Assembly (NCBI GenBank): GCA_023416455.1
Contig: JAEZHQ010000640.1
Coordinates: 1 to 17,021 of the forward strand
Origin: Pseudomonadota bacterium
GTDB lineage: Bacteria; Pseudomonadota; Alphaproteobacteria; Azospirillales; Azospirillaceae
DNA length: 17,021 nt
Direction: 5' to 3'
Below the pieces are notes generated by a model. That model was not told the origin of the DNA and made no database searches. It saw only the letters and a program-made list of their open reading frames with translations. Position 1 is the first letter of the stretch, and each line of letters opens with the position of its first letter. Positions 1 to 7,612 of this stretch are shown piece by piece. The translations under genes and the position numbers were made by a program.

Positions 1-1174
1 CCACGCTGGCCCACCACACCACGTCGTAGGAGCCCGTGCGCTCGTACAGGATGCCGCCCATCCAGACGCCGAAGAAGGCGCCGACCTGGTGGCTGAGGAA
101 GGCGAAGCCGTAGAGCATGCCCAGATAGCGCGTGCCGAACATCAGCGCCACCAGCCCGGAGGTCGGCGGCACCGTGGACAGCCACAGCAGGCCCATGGCC
201 GCCGCGTACACGATCACCGTCAGCGGCGTGACCGGCAGCAGGATGAAGGCCGCCGTGCAGACGCCGCGCATGAAGTAGTTGGCGCACAGCAGGTAGCGCT
301 TGCTCATCCGGCCGCCGAGCACGCCGGAGGTGTAGGAACCGATGACGTTGAACAGGCCGATCAGCGCCAGCGCCCAGGCGGCGAGGCCCGGGCTGATTCC
401 GGCCCCGGTCAGGTAGGGCGGCAGGTGCGTGGTGACGAAGGCGAGCTGGAAGCCGCAGACGAAGAAGCCCGCCACCAGAAGCACGTAGCTGGGGTGGCGG
501 AAAGCCTGCCGGATCGCGGCGAGGAAGCCGATGTCGGCCCCGGTCACCGCGGTGCCGCCGCTGCGCGCCCCGCCGGTGCCGGCGAAGGAGGCCGCCAGCA
601 CCGGCACCACCAGCATCGTGGCGCCGAGGAGGAGCAGCGCGGTCTGCCAGCCGTAGGCGGCGATGAACGCCTGCCCCATCGGGGCGAACAGGAACTGGCC
701 GAGCGAGCCCGAGGCGGTCGCGATGCCCATGGACCAGGACCGCTTCTCCGGGGGCACGATGCGGCTGAAGCCGGCCATGACGATGCCGAAGGAGGCGCCC
801 GCCAGCCCCAGGCCGATCAGCACGCCGGCGCTGAGGTGGAGCATCAGGTGGGTGTCGGCCACCGCCATCAGGGCGAGGCCGGCGGCGTAGAGCAGGCCGC
901 CGCCGGCCAGGACCGGGGCCGGCCCGTAGCGGTCGGCCAGCGCCCCGGCGGCCGGGCCGCCGAGGCCCCACAGCAGATTCTGGAACGCCATGGCCAGGGC
1001 GAAGACGTCGCGGCCCCAGCCGCGGGCGTTCGACAGCGGCTCGATGAACAGGCCCATGCTGGATCGCGGCCCGAAGGCGATCATCGCGATCAGGCAGCCG
1101 CAGACGATGACGAAGCCCGGCGTTCGCCACGGGCGTGTCACGGCGGGGCCACCCACCTGGTTGCTGGTGCTCAC
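1..1174 (-). CDS. Major facilitator superfamily (MFS) transporter, 3' end beyond window
   Basis: Reading the minus strand from a GTG at 1174 gives 391 codons with no stop before the left edge, so the C-terminus is missing. The product is a polytopic membrane protein with many hydrophobic stretches and typical MFS signatures: GLGGPAAGALADRYGP between TM2 and TM3 (family pattern GxxxDRxG), a GLGLAGASFG helix, and a second-half loop GVLGGRMSKRYLL. The N-terminal GPRSSMGLFIEPLS followed by GWGRD resembles oxalate/formate- and monocarboxylate-type MFS proteins. The substrate cannot be read from sequence. The GTG is preceded by GGGAGGGG at good spacing. A LysR-type regulator lies about 100 bp upstream on the same strand and may control it (inference). 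Usual family length is 400-430 residues, so little is missing. Confidence 0.9.
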   Translation of the reverse strand, partial: MSTSNQVGGPAVTRPWRTPGFVIVCGCLIAMIAFGPRSSMGLFIEPLSNARGWGRDVFALAMAFQNLLWGLGGPAAGALADRYGPAPVLAGGGLLYAAGLALMAVADTHLMLHLSAGVLIGLGLAGASFGIVMAGFSRIVPPEKRSWSMGIATASGSLGQFLFAPMGQAFIAAYGWQTALLLLGATMLVVPVLAASFAGTGGARSGGTAVTGADIGFLAAIRQAFRHPSYVLLVAGFFVCGFQLAFVTTHLPPYLTGAGISPGLAAWALALIGLFNVIGSYTSGVLGGRMSKRYLLCANYFMRGVCTAAFILLPVTPLTVIVYAAAMGLLWLSTVPPTSGLVALMFGTRYLGMLYGFAFLSHQVGAFFGVWMGGILYERTGSYDVVWWASV

Positions 1175-1274
1175 AATCCCCTCCCAATCCGGGCGCTCCG
1201 GTCGATCCGCGGCGCGCCGGCCACGACGATAGGACGCAGCCGGTCTTTCATCAAATTCATAATGGGAAATAAAA

Positions 1275-2195
1275 TCATTCCGCAGCGGAATGCAGCGCCG
1301 GAGCCGGGGATGCACCGAGCCGGGCTGCCAGGCTGTCCTCCAGCACGTCCAGCACCGGCCCGATCCGCCCGGCGGCGCGGGAGCGGATCAGCCACACCGA
1401 GACGGTGAGCGCGAAGCCCGGCACCTCCAGCGCCCGCACCCGGTCGGTGCCGGCGGTCGCCGCGATGAGCCCCAGCGGGGCGAGGCCGAAGCCCACCCCG
1501 CGCGCCACCAGCCCCACCAGGAGCGTCTGGTCGAAGGCCTCCACCGTCACGTTCAGGGGCAGGCCGTGATGGGCCAGCGCCTGCACCATGGCGCTGCGGT
1601 ACATGCAGCCCTCGGGTTGCAGGACCCAGCCGGCCGCGTTCATCGCCGGCAGGCTCCAGGGACCCTGGGCGGCGCGGTGGGCGGCGGCGATCATGCGCAC
1701 GGGTTCGCGCGACAGGCAGCGGCCGGCGAGGTCGGCGGGCGGCGTCTGGCCTTCGGCCATCAGGAGCAGCCCGCCGTCCAGCGCGCCGCTGCGGACCTGC
1801 TCGACCATGGAGGTGCTCCAGTCCGCCTGCAGGCGGACGGTCAGGCCGGGGAAGGCGGCGCGCAGCCGGTCCAGCGGTTCCCGCGCGGCGACCGCCATCA
1901 GGACGTGGGTCACGCCCAGCCGCAGCAGGCCCCGGGGCTGGGCGGCGGCGAAGGCGTCGGCCAAGTCGTCGCTGGCCTTCAGGACGCGGCGCGCGTGGGC
2001 CAGCGCCAGTTCGCCGTCGCGGGTGAGGGCGAGCGGCTTGGTCTGGCGGTCGAACAGGGAGACCCCCAGTTCCGCCTCCAGCCGCTGGATCAGGCGCGAC
2101 ACCGCCGACTGGGTCAGCCCCAGCCGGTGACCGGCCTCCTGCACCGATTGTGCCTCCGCCACTGCGACGAAGGTGCGGATCTCGTTGAGCTTCAT
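1275..2195 (-). CDS. LysR-family transcriptional regulator
   Basis: A 306-residue protein of classic LysR size. Residues 1-60 form the winged helix-turn-helix: MKLNEIRTFVAVAEAQS, then LTQSAVSRLIQRLEAELG and LFDRQ, matching the LysR consensus almost word for word. The rest is a periplasmic-binding-like effector domain. The frame stays open to 2240, but the ATG at 2195 gives the canonical N-terminus and has GGAG about 6 bases upstream. The next gene downstream on the same strand is an MFS transporter and the divergent neighbour is a Nudix hydrolase; either could be a target. The effector is unknown. A 17-bp palindrome overlaps the stop codon and is listed separately. Confidence 0.95.
   Translation of the reverse strand: MKLNEIRTFVAVAEAQSVQEAGHRLGLTQSAVSRLIQRLEAELGVSLFDRQTKPLALTRDGELALAHARRVLKASDDLADAFAAAQPRGLLRLGVTHVLMAVAAREPLDRLRAAFPGLTVRLQADWSTSMVEQVRSGALDGGLLLMAEGQTPPADLAGRCLSREPVRMIAAAHRAAQGPWSLPAMNAAGWVLQPEGCMYRSAMVQALAHHGLPLNVTVEAFDQTLLVGLVARGVGFGLAPLGLIAATAGTDRVRALEVPGFALTVSVWLIRSRAAGRIGPVLDVLEDSLAARLGASPAPALHSAAE
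1276..1292 (-). promoter_or_regulatory. Palindrome at lysR stop: LysR-type operator or weak terminator
   Basis: A perfect 17-bp palindrome, CATTCCGC-A-GCGGAATG, overlaps the lysR stop codon and lies about 100 bp upstream of the transporter start. It contains a T-N11-A dyad as in LysR-type binding sites. On the minus strand it is followed by ATTTTATTT, so a 6-bp hairpin plus T-rich tail acting as a weak lysR terminator is equally possible. Confidence 0.4.
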
Positions 2196-2287
2196 GCGCC
2201 GCTCCGGACCGCGGCGGCGGGCGGGGGGCGTCCCGTCCACCGGCGGTGAAAAATCCCCTCTGGCGTCCGACTTTCCGCCCGGGTTAG

Positions 2288-2306
2288 CGTCGGGTCAAGC
2301 CCGACG
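2288..2306 (+). promoter_or_regulatory. Hairpin directly upstream of the Nudix ribosome binding site
   Basis: CGTCGGG and CCCGACG form a perfect 7-bp stem with loop TCAAG, ending at the base before the GAGGA ribosome binding site (2307-2310) of the Nudix gene. In mRNA it would sit against the site and could affect initiation. Function is inference only. Confidence 0.35.
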
Positions 2307-2315
2307 AGGATGCCC

Positions 2316-2798
2316 ATGCCCGCAAGTCCGCCACCCGCAAGTCCGCCGCCCGCCGCCCGCCGTTCCGACCGCGAATACCCCGACCGGCCGTGGGTGGGGG
2401 TCGGGGTCGTCGTGTGGCGGGACGGGCGCGTCCTGCTGATCCGGCGGGGGCGGCCGCCCCGCCTGGGGCAGTGGAGCCTGCCGGGGGGCGCGCAGGCGGT
2501 GGGCGAAACGGTCTTCGAGACGGCCGTGCGCGAGGTGCGGGAGGAGACCGGCCTGTCCGTGGTGCCGACCGGGATCGTCACCGTGGTCGACGCCATCACT
2601 CCCGACGGCGCCGGGCGCGCGCTCTACCACTACACCCTGGTCGAAGTGGCGGCGGAGTGCCCGGAAGGCGAGGCGGTGTGCGCCGACGACGCGCTGGAGG
2701 CGGTGTGGGCGACGGTGGAGGAGGCCGCCCGGCTGACGGAATGGGACGAGACGGAACGGGTCATCCGGCTGTCGGCGGCGCAGCGAGGCGCCGGGTGA
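2316..2798 (+). CDS. Nudix hydrolase (MutT/ADP-ribose pyrophosphatase-like)
   Basis: A 160-residue protein that hydrolyses a nucleoside diphosphate linked to some other moiety. The Nudix box is perfect: G58-x5-E64-x7-R72-E73-V74-x-E76-E77-x-G79-L80, preceded by WSLPGG. The fold begins at PWVGVGVVVW (residue 26) after a proline/alanine-rich N-terminus encoded by a 15-bp tandem repeat (2319-2348). An in-frame ATG at 2310 exists, but GAGGA at 2307-2310 would overlap it and is well spaced for the ATG at 2316, so 2316 is chosen. The substrate is not evident; GQWSLPGG is common in ADP-ribose-type members. The gene diverges from lysR, and its last 38 bases overlap the convergent EAL gene. Confidence 0.93.
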   Translation: MPASPPPASPPPAARRSDREYPDRPWVGVGVVVWRDGRVLLIRRGRPPRLGQWSLPGGAQAVGETVFETAVREVREETGLSVVPTGIVTVVDAITPDGAGRALYHYTLVEVAAECPEGEAVCADDALEAVWATVEEAARLTEWDETERVIRLSAAQRGAG

Positions 2799-3612
2799 AG
2801 GCCGGCACGTCGTCCGGGGCCAGCGGCCGGGACAGAAGGTAGCCCTGGATGCGGTCGCAGCGGTAGGCGCGCAGGAACAGGAGTTGTTCCCTGGTCTCCA
2901 CCCCTTCGGCGACGACCTGGAGCCCCAGCGCGTGGGCCAGCGCGACGATGGCGTGCACGATGGCGGCGGCGTCGCGGTCCTCGACCATGGCCTGGGTGAA
3001 GTGCTTGTCGATCTTCAGCGCTTCGACCGGCACCCGGCGCAGCAGGGCCAGCGAGGAATAGCCCGTCCCGAAATCGTCGAGAACCAGCCGCACGCCGGCG
3101 CCGCGCAGCCGGGTCAGCGTTTCGCGCGCCGCACCGCCATGATCGAACAGGGCGGTTTCGGTCAGTTCCAGCTTCAGGTTGGCGGCGGGCAGCCCGGTTT
3201 CCGCCAGCACGCCCAGGACCATGCGGGCGAGGCCGGGGTCGTCGAGCTGGCGCGCCGACAGATTCACCGCCACCGGAACGTCGGCGATGCCGTCCCGCAT
3301 CCAGCCGGCCGCCGTGGCGCAGGCGCTGCGCAGGACCCATTCGCCGAGCCGGTGGATGGCGTCGCTGGTCTCGGCCATGGGAATGAAGACGTCCGGGGGA
3401 ATGACCGTGCCATCCTCCAGCCGCCAGCGCGCCAGCGCCTCGAAGCCGCTCAGCCGGCCGCTGTCGGCGTCGGCCTGGGGCTGGTAGGCCAGCCGCAGCT
3501 CGTCCCGCGCGATGGCCTGGGCGATGCGGTCGGAGAAGGCGCCCGGCGCCCCGGACGGCTCCAGCCGCCCGAAGGGGTCGGCCTCGATGACGACTCCCTG
3601 CTTCACCGCCAT
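2761..3612 (-). CDS. Stand-alone EAL-domain cyclic-di-GMP phosphodiesterase
   Basis: A 283-residue protein that is almost entirely one EAL domain, which hydrolyses c-di-GMP to pGpG. All catalytic elements seem intact: the EAL triad at 58-60, N117 in NLSARQ, E149 and E152 in LELTET, D179-D180 in DDFGTGYSSL, K200 in LKID, E236 and E239 in AEGVET, and Q256 in RIQGYLLSRPL. No GGDEF, PAS, receiver or membrane segment is present, so it is probably soluble and lacks its own sensor domain. The start is uncertain: the ATG at 3612 has GGAGAAGGGG just upstream, while an in-frame GTG at 3633 has GAGG at 5 bases. Its 3' end overlaps the convergent Nudix gene. Confidence 0.93.
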   Translation of the reverse strand: MAVKQGVVIEADPFGRLEPSGAPGAFSDRIAQAIARDELRLAYQPQADADSGRLSGFEALARWRLEDGTVIPPDVFIPMAETSDAIHRLGEWVLRSACATAAGWMRDGIADVPVAVNLSARQLDDPGLARMVLGVLAETGLPAANLKLELTETALFDHGGAARETLTRLRGAGVRLVLDDFGTGYSSLALLRRVPVEALKIDKHFTQAMVEDRDAAAIVHAIVALAHALGLQVVAEGVETREQLLFLRAYRCDRIQGYLLSRPLAPDDVPAFTRRLAAPPTAG

Positions 3613-3796
3613 GCCCCTTCTCCACGCCTTCACCGCCGCCTCAACAGCCCGGGAAGGGTTTTGTTAACCATAATATCGGGCAGTTAAGCGGTTTTTTCGC
3701 GGTTACGGAAGAGTCAACAACGGGGTGCCGGTGACAAGAATGGGGCGGGGTCCCGGCCGTCCGCGGGGCGCGGGGCGGCAGGCCGGGGGATGACGG

Positions 3797-3820
3797 AGCC
3801 GCCCCGGGGACGGCGGCTTT
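3797..3820. terminator. Hairpin between ychF and the EAL gene, possible terminator
   Basis: AGCCGCC and GGCGGCT pair over 7 bp around an 8-base loop, about 27 bases past the ychF stop. The short T-run (TTTCC) is on the plus strand only, so as a ychF terminator it is atypical. Confidence 0.35.
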
Positions 3821-3844
3821 CCTTCCAGACGCTGAAGCGGACGT

Positions 3845-4945
3845 CTAGACGTTGAAGCGGAAGTGGAAGATGTCGCCGTCCTGGACGACGTACTCCTTGC
3901 CTTCCTGGCGCATCTTGCCGGCGTCCTTGGCGCCCTGCTCGCCGCCCAGGGTGGTGTAGCTGTCGAAATCGATGGTCTCGGCGCGGATGAAGCCGCGCTC
4001 GAAGTCCGTGTGGATGACGCCCGCCGCCTCCGGCGCCTTGGCGCCGCGCCGCACGGTCCAGGCGCGCGCCTCCTTCGGGCCGACGGTGAAGAAGGTGATC
4101 AGGTCGAGGAGCTGGAAGCCGGCGCGGATCAGCTTGTTCAGGCCGGTCTCCTCAAGGCCGAGGGCGGCCAGGAACTCCCGCTTCTCCTCCGGGTCGGCGA
4201 GCTGGGCGACCTCGGACTCGATGGCGGCGGAGATGATCACCATGCCGGCCTTTTCGGCCTTGGCCTTCTCGGCCACCTTGGCGGTCAGGGCGTTGCCGGT
4301 GGCGGCCGAGGCTTCCTCGACGTTGCAGACATAGAGCACGGGCTTGGCCGTCAGCAGCATGAACTGCCGGAACAGCGGCCGCTCCTCGTCGCCGATCGGG
4401 ACGACGCGGGCCGGCTGGCCGTCCTGGAGCACCTTCAGCGTGCGCTCCATCAGGTCGGCCTTGAGCTTGGAGTCCTTGTCGCCGCCCTTGGCCTTCTTCT
4501 GGAGGCTGGTGAGCTGGCGCTCCAGGCTCTCCATGTCGGCCAGCATCAGCTCGGTCTCGACCACCTCGGCGTCGCGCAGCGGGTCGACGTCGCCTTCCAC
4601 ATGGGTGACGTCGTCGTCCTCGAAGCAGCGCAGCACATGGACGATGGCGTCCACCTCGCGGATGTTGGCGAGGAACTGGTTGCCGAGGCCCTCGCCCTTG
4701 GAGGCGCCGCGGATCAGGCCGGCGATGTCGACGAACTCCAGCTGGGTCGGCACGGTCTTCTGCGACTTGGCGATGGCCGCCAGCCGGTCCAGCCGCGGGT
4801 CGGGCACGCCGACGCGGCCCACGTTCGGCTCCTTGGTGCAGAAGGGGAAGTTGGCCGCCTCGGCCGCCTGGGTGGCGGTCAGCGCGTTGAACAGGGTCGA
4901 CTTGCCGACGTTCGGCAGGCCGACGATGCCGCAGTTGAAGCCCAT
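3845..4945 (-). CDS. ychF: Redox-regulated ATPase YchF (OLA1 family)
   Basis: A 366-residue TRAFAC-class P-loop protein of the normal YchF length (about 363). The Walker A/G1 motif GLPNVGKST is at residues 8-16, followed by NFPFCTKEPNVG. The switch II/G3 region is DIAGLIRGASKGEGLGNQFL. In place of the canonical NKxD it has NVEE, the feature that makes YchF prefer ATP over GTP. A coiled-coil insertion (about 125-160) and a C-terminal TGS domain ending in HFRFNV complete the family architecture. YchF associates with ribosomes and is linked to stress responses. It lies just downstream of pth, the conserved alphaproteobacterial order; the 97-bp gap shows no clear terminator, so co-transcription with pth is likely. 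Confidence 0.98.
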   Translation of the reverse strand: MGFNCGIVGLPNVGKSTLFNALTATQAAEAANFPFCTKEPNVGRVGVPDPRLDRLAAIAKSQKTVPTQLEFVDIAGLIRGASKGEGLGNQFLANIREVDAIVHVLRCFEDDDVTHVEGDVDPLRDAEVVETELMLADMESLERQLTSLQKKAKGGDKDSKLKADLMERTLKVLQDGQPARVVPIGDEERPLFRQFMLLTAKPVLYVCNVEEASAATGNALTAKVAEKAKAEKAGMVIISAAIESEVAQLADPEEKREFLAALGLEETGLNKLIRAGFQLLDLITFFTVGPKEARAWTVRRGAKAPEAAGVIHTDFERGFIRAETIDFDSYTTLGGEQGAKDAGKMRQEGKEYVVQDGDIFHFRFNV

Positions 4946-5042
4946 GGGGGTGCTCGCCGTCGGGAATGTCAGGATCGGGGCGCTTTATCCTACGTGGGAC
5001 CCGAAAGCGCAAACGGGAAGTGGGGGAGGGCGCGGGCGCCGC

Positions 5043-5609
5043 CTACTGGGTGGCCAGCGTCACCTTGTTCATGAAGGTCTCGGGCTGGCCCTGGGCCATC
5101 AGGGGGAAGGCGTCGGCGACGGCGTCGAGCAGCGGGTCGATCCAGGACTGGTCGGCCTTGGCGAAATCGTGCAGCACGTAGCCGCTGACCTGGGCCTTGT
5201 CGCCCGGGTGGCCGATGCCGAGGCGGACGCGCCAGTAGTCCTTGCCGATGTGGGAGTCGATGGAGCGCAGGCCGTTGTGGCCGCCGTGGCCGCCCCCCTT
5301 CTTGACGCGGATGCGGCCGGGGGGCAGGTCCAGCTCGTCGTGGATGACGACGACGTTCTCGGGCTTCAGCTTGAAGAACTGGAGCGCCGCGACGACCGAC
5401 TGGCCGGACAGGTTCATGAAGGTCAGGGGCTCCAGCGCCAGCACCTTGCCGGTTCCGACGGTGCCCTCCGCGGCCTGGCCCTGGAAGCGCTTGCGCCAGG
5501 GGCTGAAGCCGTGGCGCCGGGCGATGCGGTCGACCGCCATGAAGCCGATGTTGTGCCGGTTGCGCGCGTACTCCGCGCCGGGGTTTCCCAATCCCACCAG
5601 CAGCAGCAT
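5043..5609 (-). CDS. pth: Peptidyl-tRNA hydrolase
   Basis: A 188-residue cytoplasmic enzyme that frees tRNA from peptidyl-tRNA released by stalled ribosomes. Hallmarks are at the expected places: GLGNPG (residues 6-11, N9), catalytic His in RHNIGF (H19), TFMNLSG (63-69), HDELDLPPG with D91, and GGGHGGHNGLRS with N112. The length matches the family (about 185-195). The ATG at 5609 is preceded by GAGGGAG at good spacing. A strong intrinsic terminator separates it from rplY upstream, so pth-ychF probably depends on read-through or on a promoter of its own within 5610-5640. Confidence 0.98.
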   Translation of the reverse strand: MLLLVGLGNPGAEYARNRHNIGFMAVDRIARRHGFSPWRKRFQGQAAEGTVGTGKVLALEPLTFMNLSGQSVVAALQFFKLKPENVVVIHDELDLPPGRIRVKKGGGHGGHNGLRSIDSHIGKDYWRVRLGIGHPGDKAQVSGYVLHDFAKADQSWIDPLLDAVADAFPLMAQGQPETFMNKVTLATQ

Positions 5610-5640
5610 GGAAAGCTCCCTCGCAATGAAACGGACGGCG

Positions 5641-5669
5641 GAAAAGAAACAGGGGGCCGAAGCCCCCTG
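5641..5669 (-). terminator. Intrinsic terminator of rplY (UUCG tetraloop)
   Basis: On the minus strand CAGGGGGC-TTCG-GCCCCCTG makes a perfect 8-bp stem with an extra-stable UUCG loop, followed at once by TTTCTTTTC. It begins about 25 bases after the rplY stop. Confidence 0.88.
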
Positions 5670-5694
5670 CTGCGGTCGCCGGCGGGCCTCCGGA

Positions 5695-6294
5695 TCAGGA
5701 GGCGGTCTCGGACTCCTCGGACTTCAGGCCCGACGGAGCGACGATCGTGGCGATCGTGAAGTCGCGGTCGGTGATGGTCGGCGCGACCCCCTCCGGCAGC
5801 GTGACGGCGGAGATGTGGATCGACTCGCCGATGTCGAAGCCCTCGCACGACACGGTGATGTGCTCGGGGATGCTGTCGGCGGCGCAGGTGACCTCCAGCT
5901 CGTGGCGGACGATGTTCAGCACGCCGCCGCGCTTCAGGCCCGGCGACTTGTCCTGGCTGACGAACTCCACCGGCACCTGGACGGTGATGCGGGTGTCGGC
6001 CGACACGCGCAGGAAGTCCACATGCAGCGGCGCGTCGGTGACCGGGTGGAACTGCACGTCGCGCGGCAGGACGCGGTGGGTGGCGCCGTCCACGGTCACG
6101 TCGAACAGGTGCGTGAAGAAGCCCGGCTGGTGCAGGACGCGGTTGAACGCGAACTTGTCGAGCGAGATGGTGATGGGGGCCTGCTTGCCGCCGTAGATGA
6201 CGGCCGGGATGCGGCCGTCGCGGCGGGTCTGGCGGGCGGTCCCCTTGCCGGCCCGAGCGCGCGCTTCGGCGCTGAGCGGAACGATCTGAGTCAT
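5695..6294 (-). CDS. rplY: 50S ribosomal protein L25/general stress protein Ctc, long form
   Basis: A 199-residue protein of the two-domain L25/Ctc type. Residues 1-95 are the 5S-rRNA-binding L25 domain (early AEARARAGKGTARQTRR, then GRIPAVIYGG and the HPVTDAPLHVDFLRV end). Residues about 100-185 are the C-terminal beta domain (PVEF, RGGVLNIVRHELEVTC, AVTLPEGVAPTI), with a short acidic tail. The ATG at 6294 has a strong GAGGAG site 6 bases upstream. Between its likely promoter and start lies a terminator-like hairpin with a T-run, suggesting leader control (inference). An intrinsic terminator follows the gene. Confidence 0.97.
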   Translation of the reverse strand: MTQIVPLSAEARARAGKGTARQTRRDGRIPAVIYGGKQAPITISLDKFAFNRVLHQPGFFTHLFDVTVDGATHRVLPRDVQFHPVTDAPLHVDFLRVSADTRITVQVPVEFVSQDKSPGLKRGGVLNIVRHELEVTCAADSIPEHITVSCEGFDIGESIHISAVTLPEGVAPTITDRDFTIATIVAPSGLKSEESETAS

Positions 6295-6310
6295 GGAATG
6301 CTCCTCAAAC

Positions 6311-6343
6311 GAAAAAGGCGCCAGCCTCCAGGGGTGCTGACGC
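6311..6343 (-). promoter_or_regulatory. Terminator-like hairpin in the rplY leader, possible attenuator
   Basis: On the minus strand GCGTCAGC and GCTGGCGC form an 8-bp stem with one G-U pair around a 10-base loop, then C and five Ts. It lies after the predicted rplY promoter and just before the ribosome binding site, and prs already has its own terminator further upstream. Position and T-run suggest attenuation; no ligand or protein can be named. Confidence 0.5.
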
Positions 6344-6353
6344 TTGGGCGCGG

Positions 6354-6382
6354 TGATTACGGCATGCGTGATGCCGCGTCAA
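6354..6382 (-). promoter_or_regulatory. Candidate rplY promoter with inverted repeat in the spacer
   Basis: Minus-strand TTGACG (6382-6377), a 17-base spacer and TAATCA (6359-6354) resemble a sigma-70 promoter with a weak -10. The spacer carries CGGCAT-N5-ATGCCG, a perfect 6-bp inverted repeat spanning almost the whole spacer and possibly an operator. Confidence 0.5.
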
Positions 6383-6407
6383 GGAAAAGCGGGCAGGCAG
6401 GGCCGGC

Positions 6408-6441
6408 GGGAGCCAGCCGCGGGAACCAGCCGCGGGAACCA
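6408..6441. repeat. Short 13-bp tandem repeat between prs and rplY
   Basis: About 2.6 copies of a 13-bp unit (GGGAGCCAGCCGC, GGGAACCAGCCGC, then a partial GGGAACCA) lie just downstream of the prs terminator. Probably replication slippage; no function is evident. Confidence 0.6.
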
Positions 6442-6444
6442 ATG

Positions 6445-6470
6445 AAAAAGGGGCGGCCGCCGGCCGCCCC
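6445..6470 (-). terminator. Intrinsic terminator of prs
   Basis: On the minus strand GGGGCGGCC-GGC-GGCCGCCCC forms a perfect 9-bp GC stem followed immediately by TTTTTC, 28 bases after the prs stop. Flanking AACCAA and TTGGTT could extend it around the T-run. Confidence 0.92.
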
Positions 6471-6498
6471 CTTGGTTGCGGGCGCGCTGCCCGGCGGT

Positions 6499-7434
<936 letters not shown>

Positions 7435-7517
7435 CGCAGTCGGCTCTCTTTTCCAGGGAAATGGCCTCGGGGCGGTGGCCGCGCCAACGCCGCCACCGCC
7501 CCTTGAAAACGGGCCGG

Positions 7518-7546
7518 ACCATAACAAAGGGCCGAAGCCATGTAAA
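7518..7546 (-). promoter_or_regulatory. Candidate sigma-70 promoter of prs
   Basis: Minus-strand TTTACA (7546-7541), a 17-base spacer and TATGGT (7523-7518) match 5 of 6 and 4 of 6 consensus bases. Transcription would start near 7511, giving a leader of about 75-80 bases before the prs ATG. Confidence 0.6.
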
Positions 7547-7612
7547 CGTTCCTTGCTGACCGGCCCGGGCGGCGAGAGGGGTTCCGCCTTGCGTTTCCGG
7601 CATGGCGCCGGG

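Noticed and set aside
89..1408. A 439-codon plus-strand open frame opposite the MFS transporter
   Set aside because: The translation is Gln/His/Arg/Ala-rich and featureless, whereas the minus strand encodes a clear MFS protein.
3863..5074. A 403-codon plus-strand open frame opposite ychF
   Set aside because: Antisense shadow of a highly conserved gene; no family resemblance.
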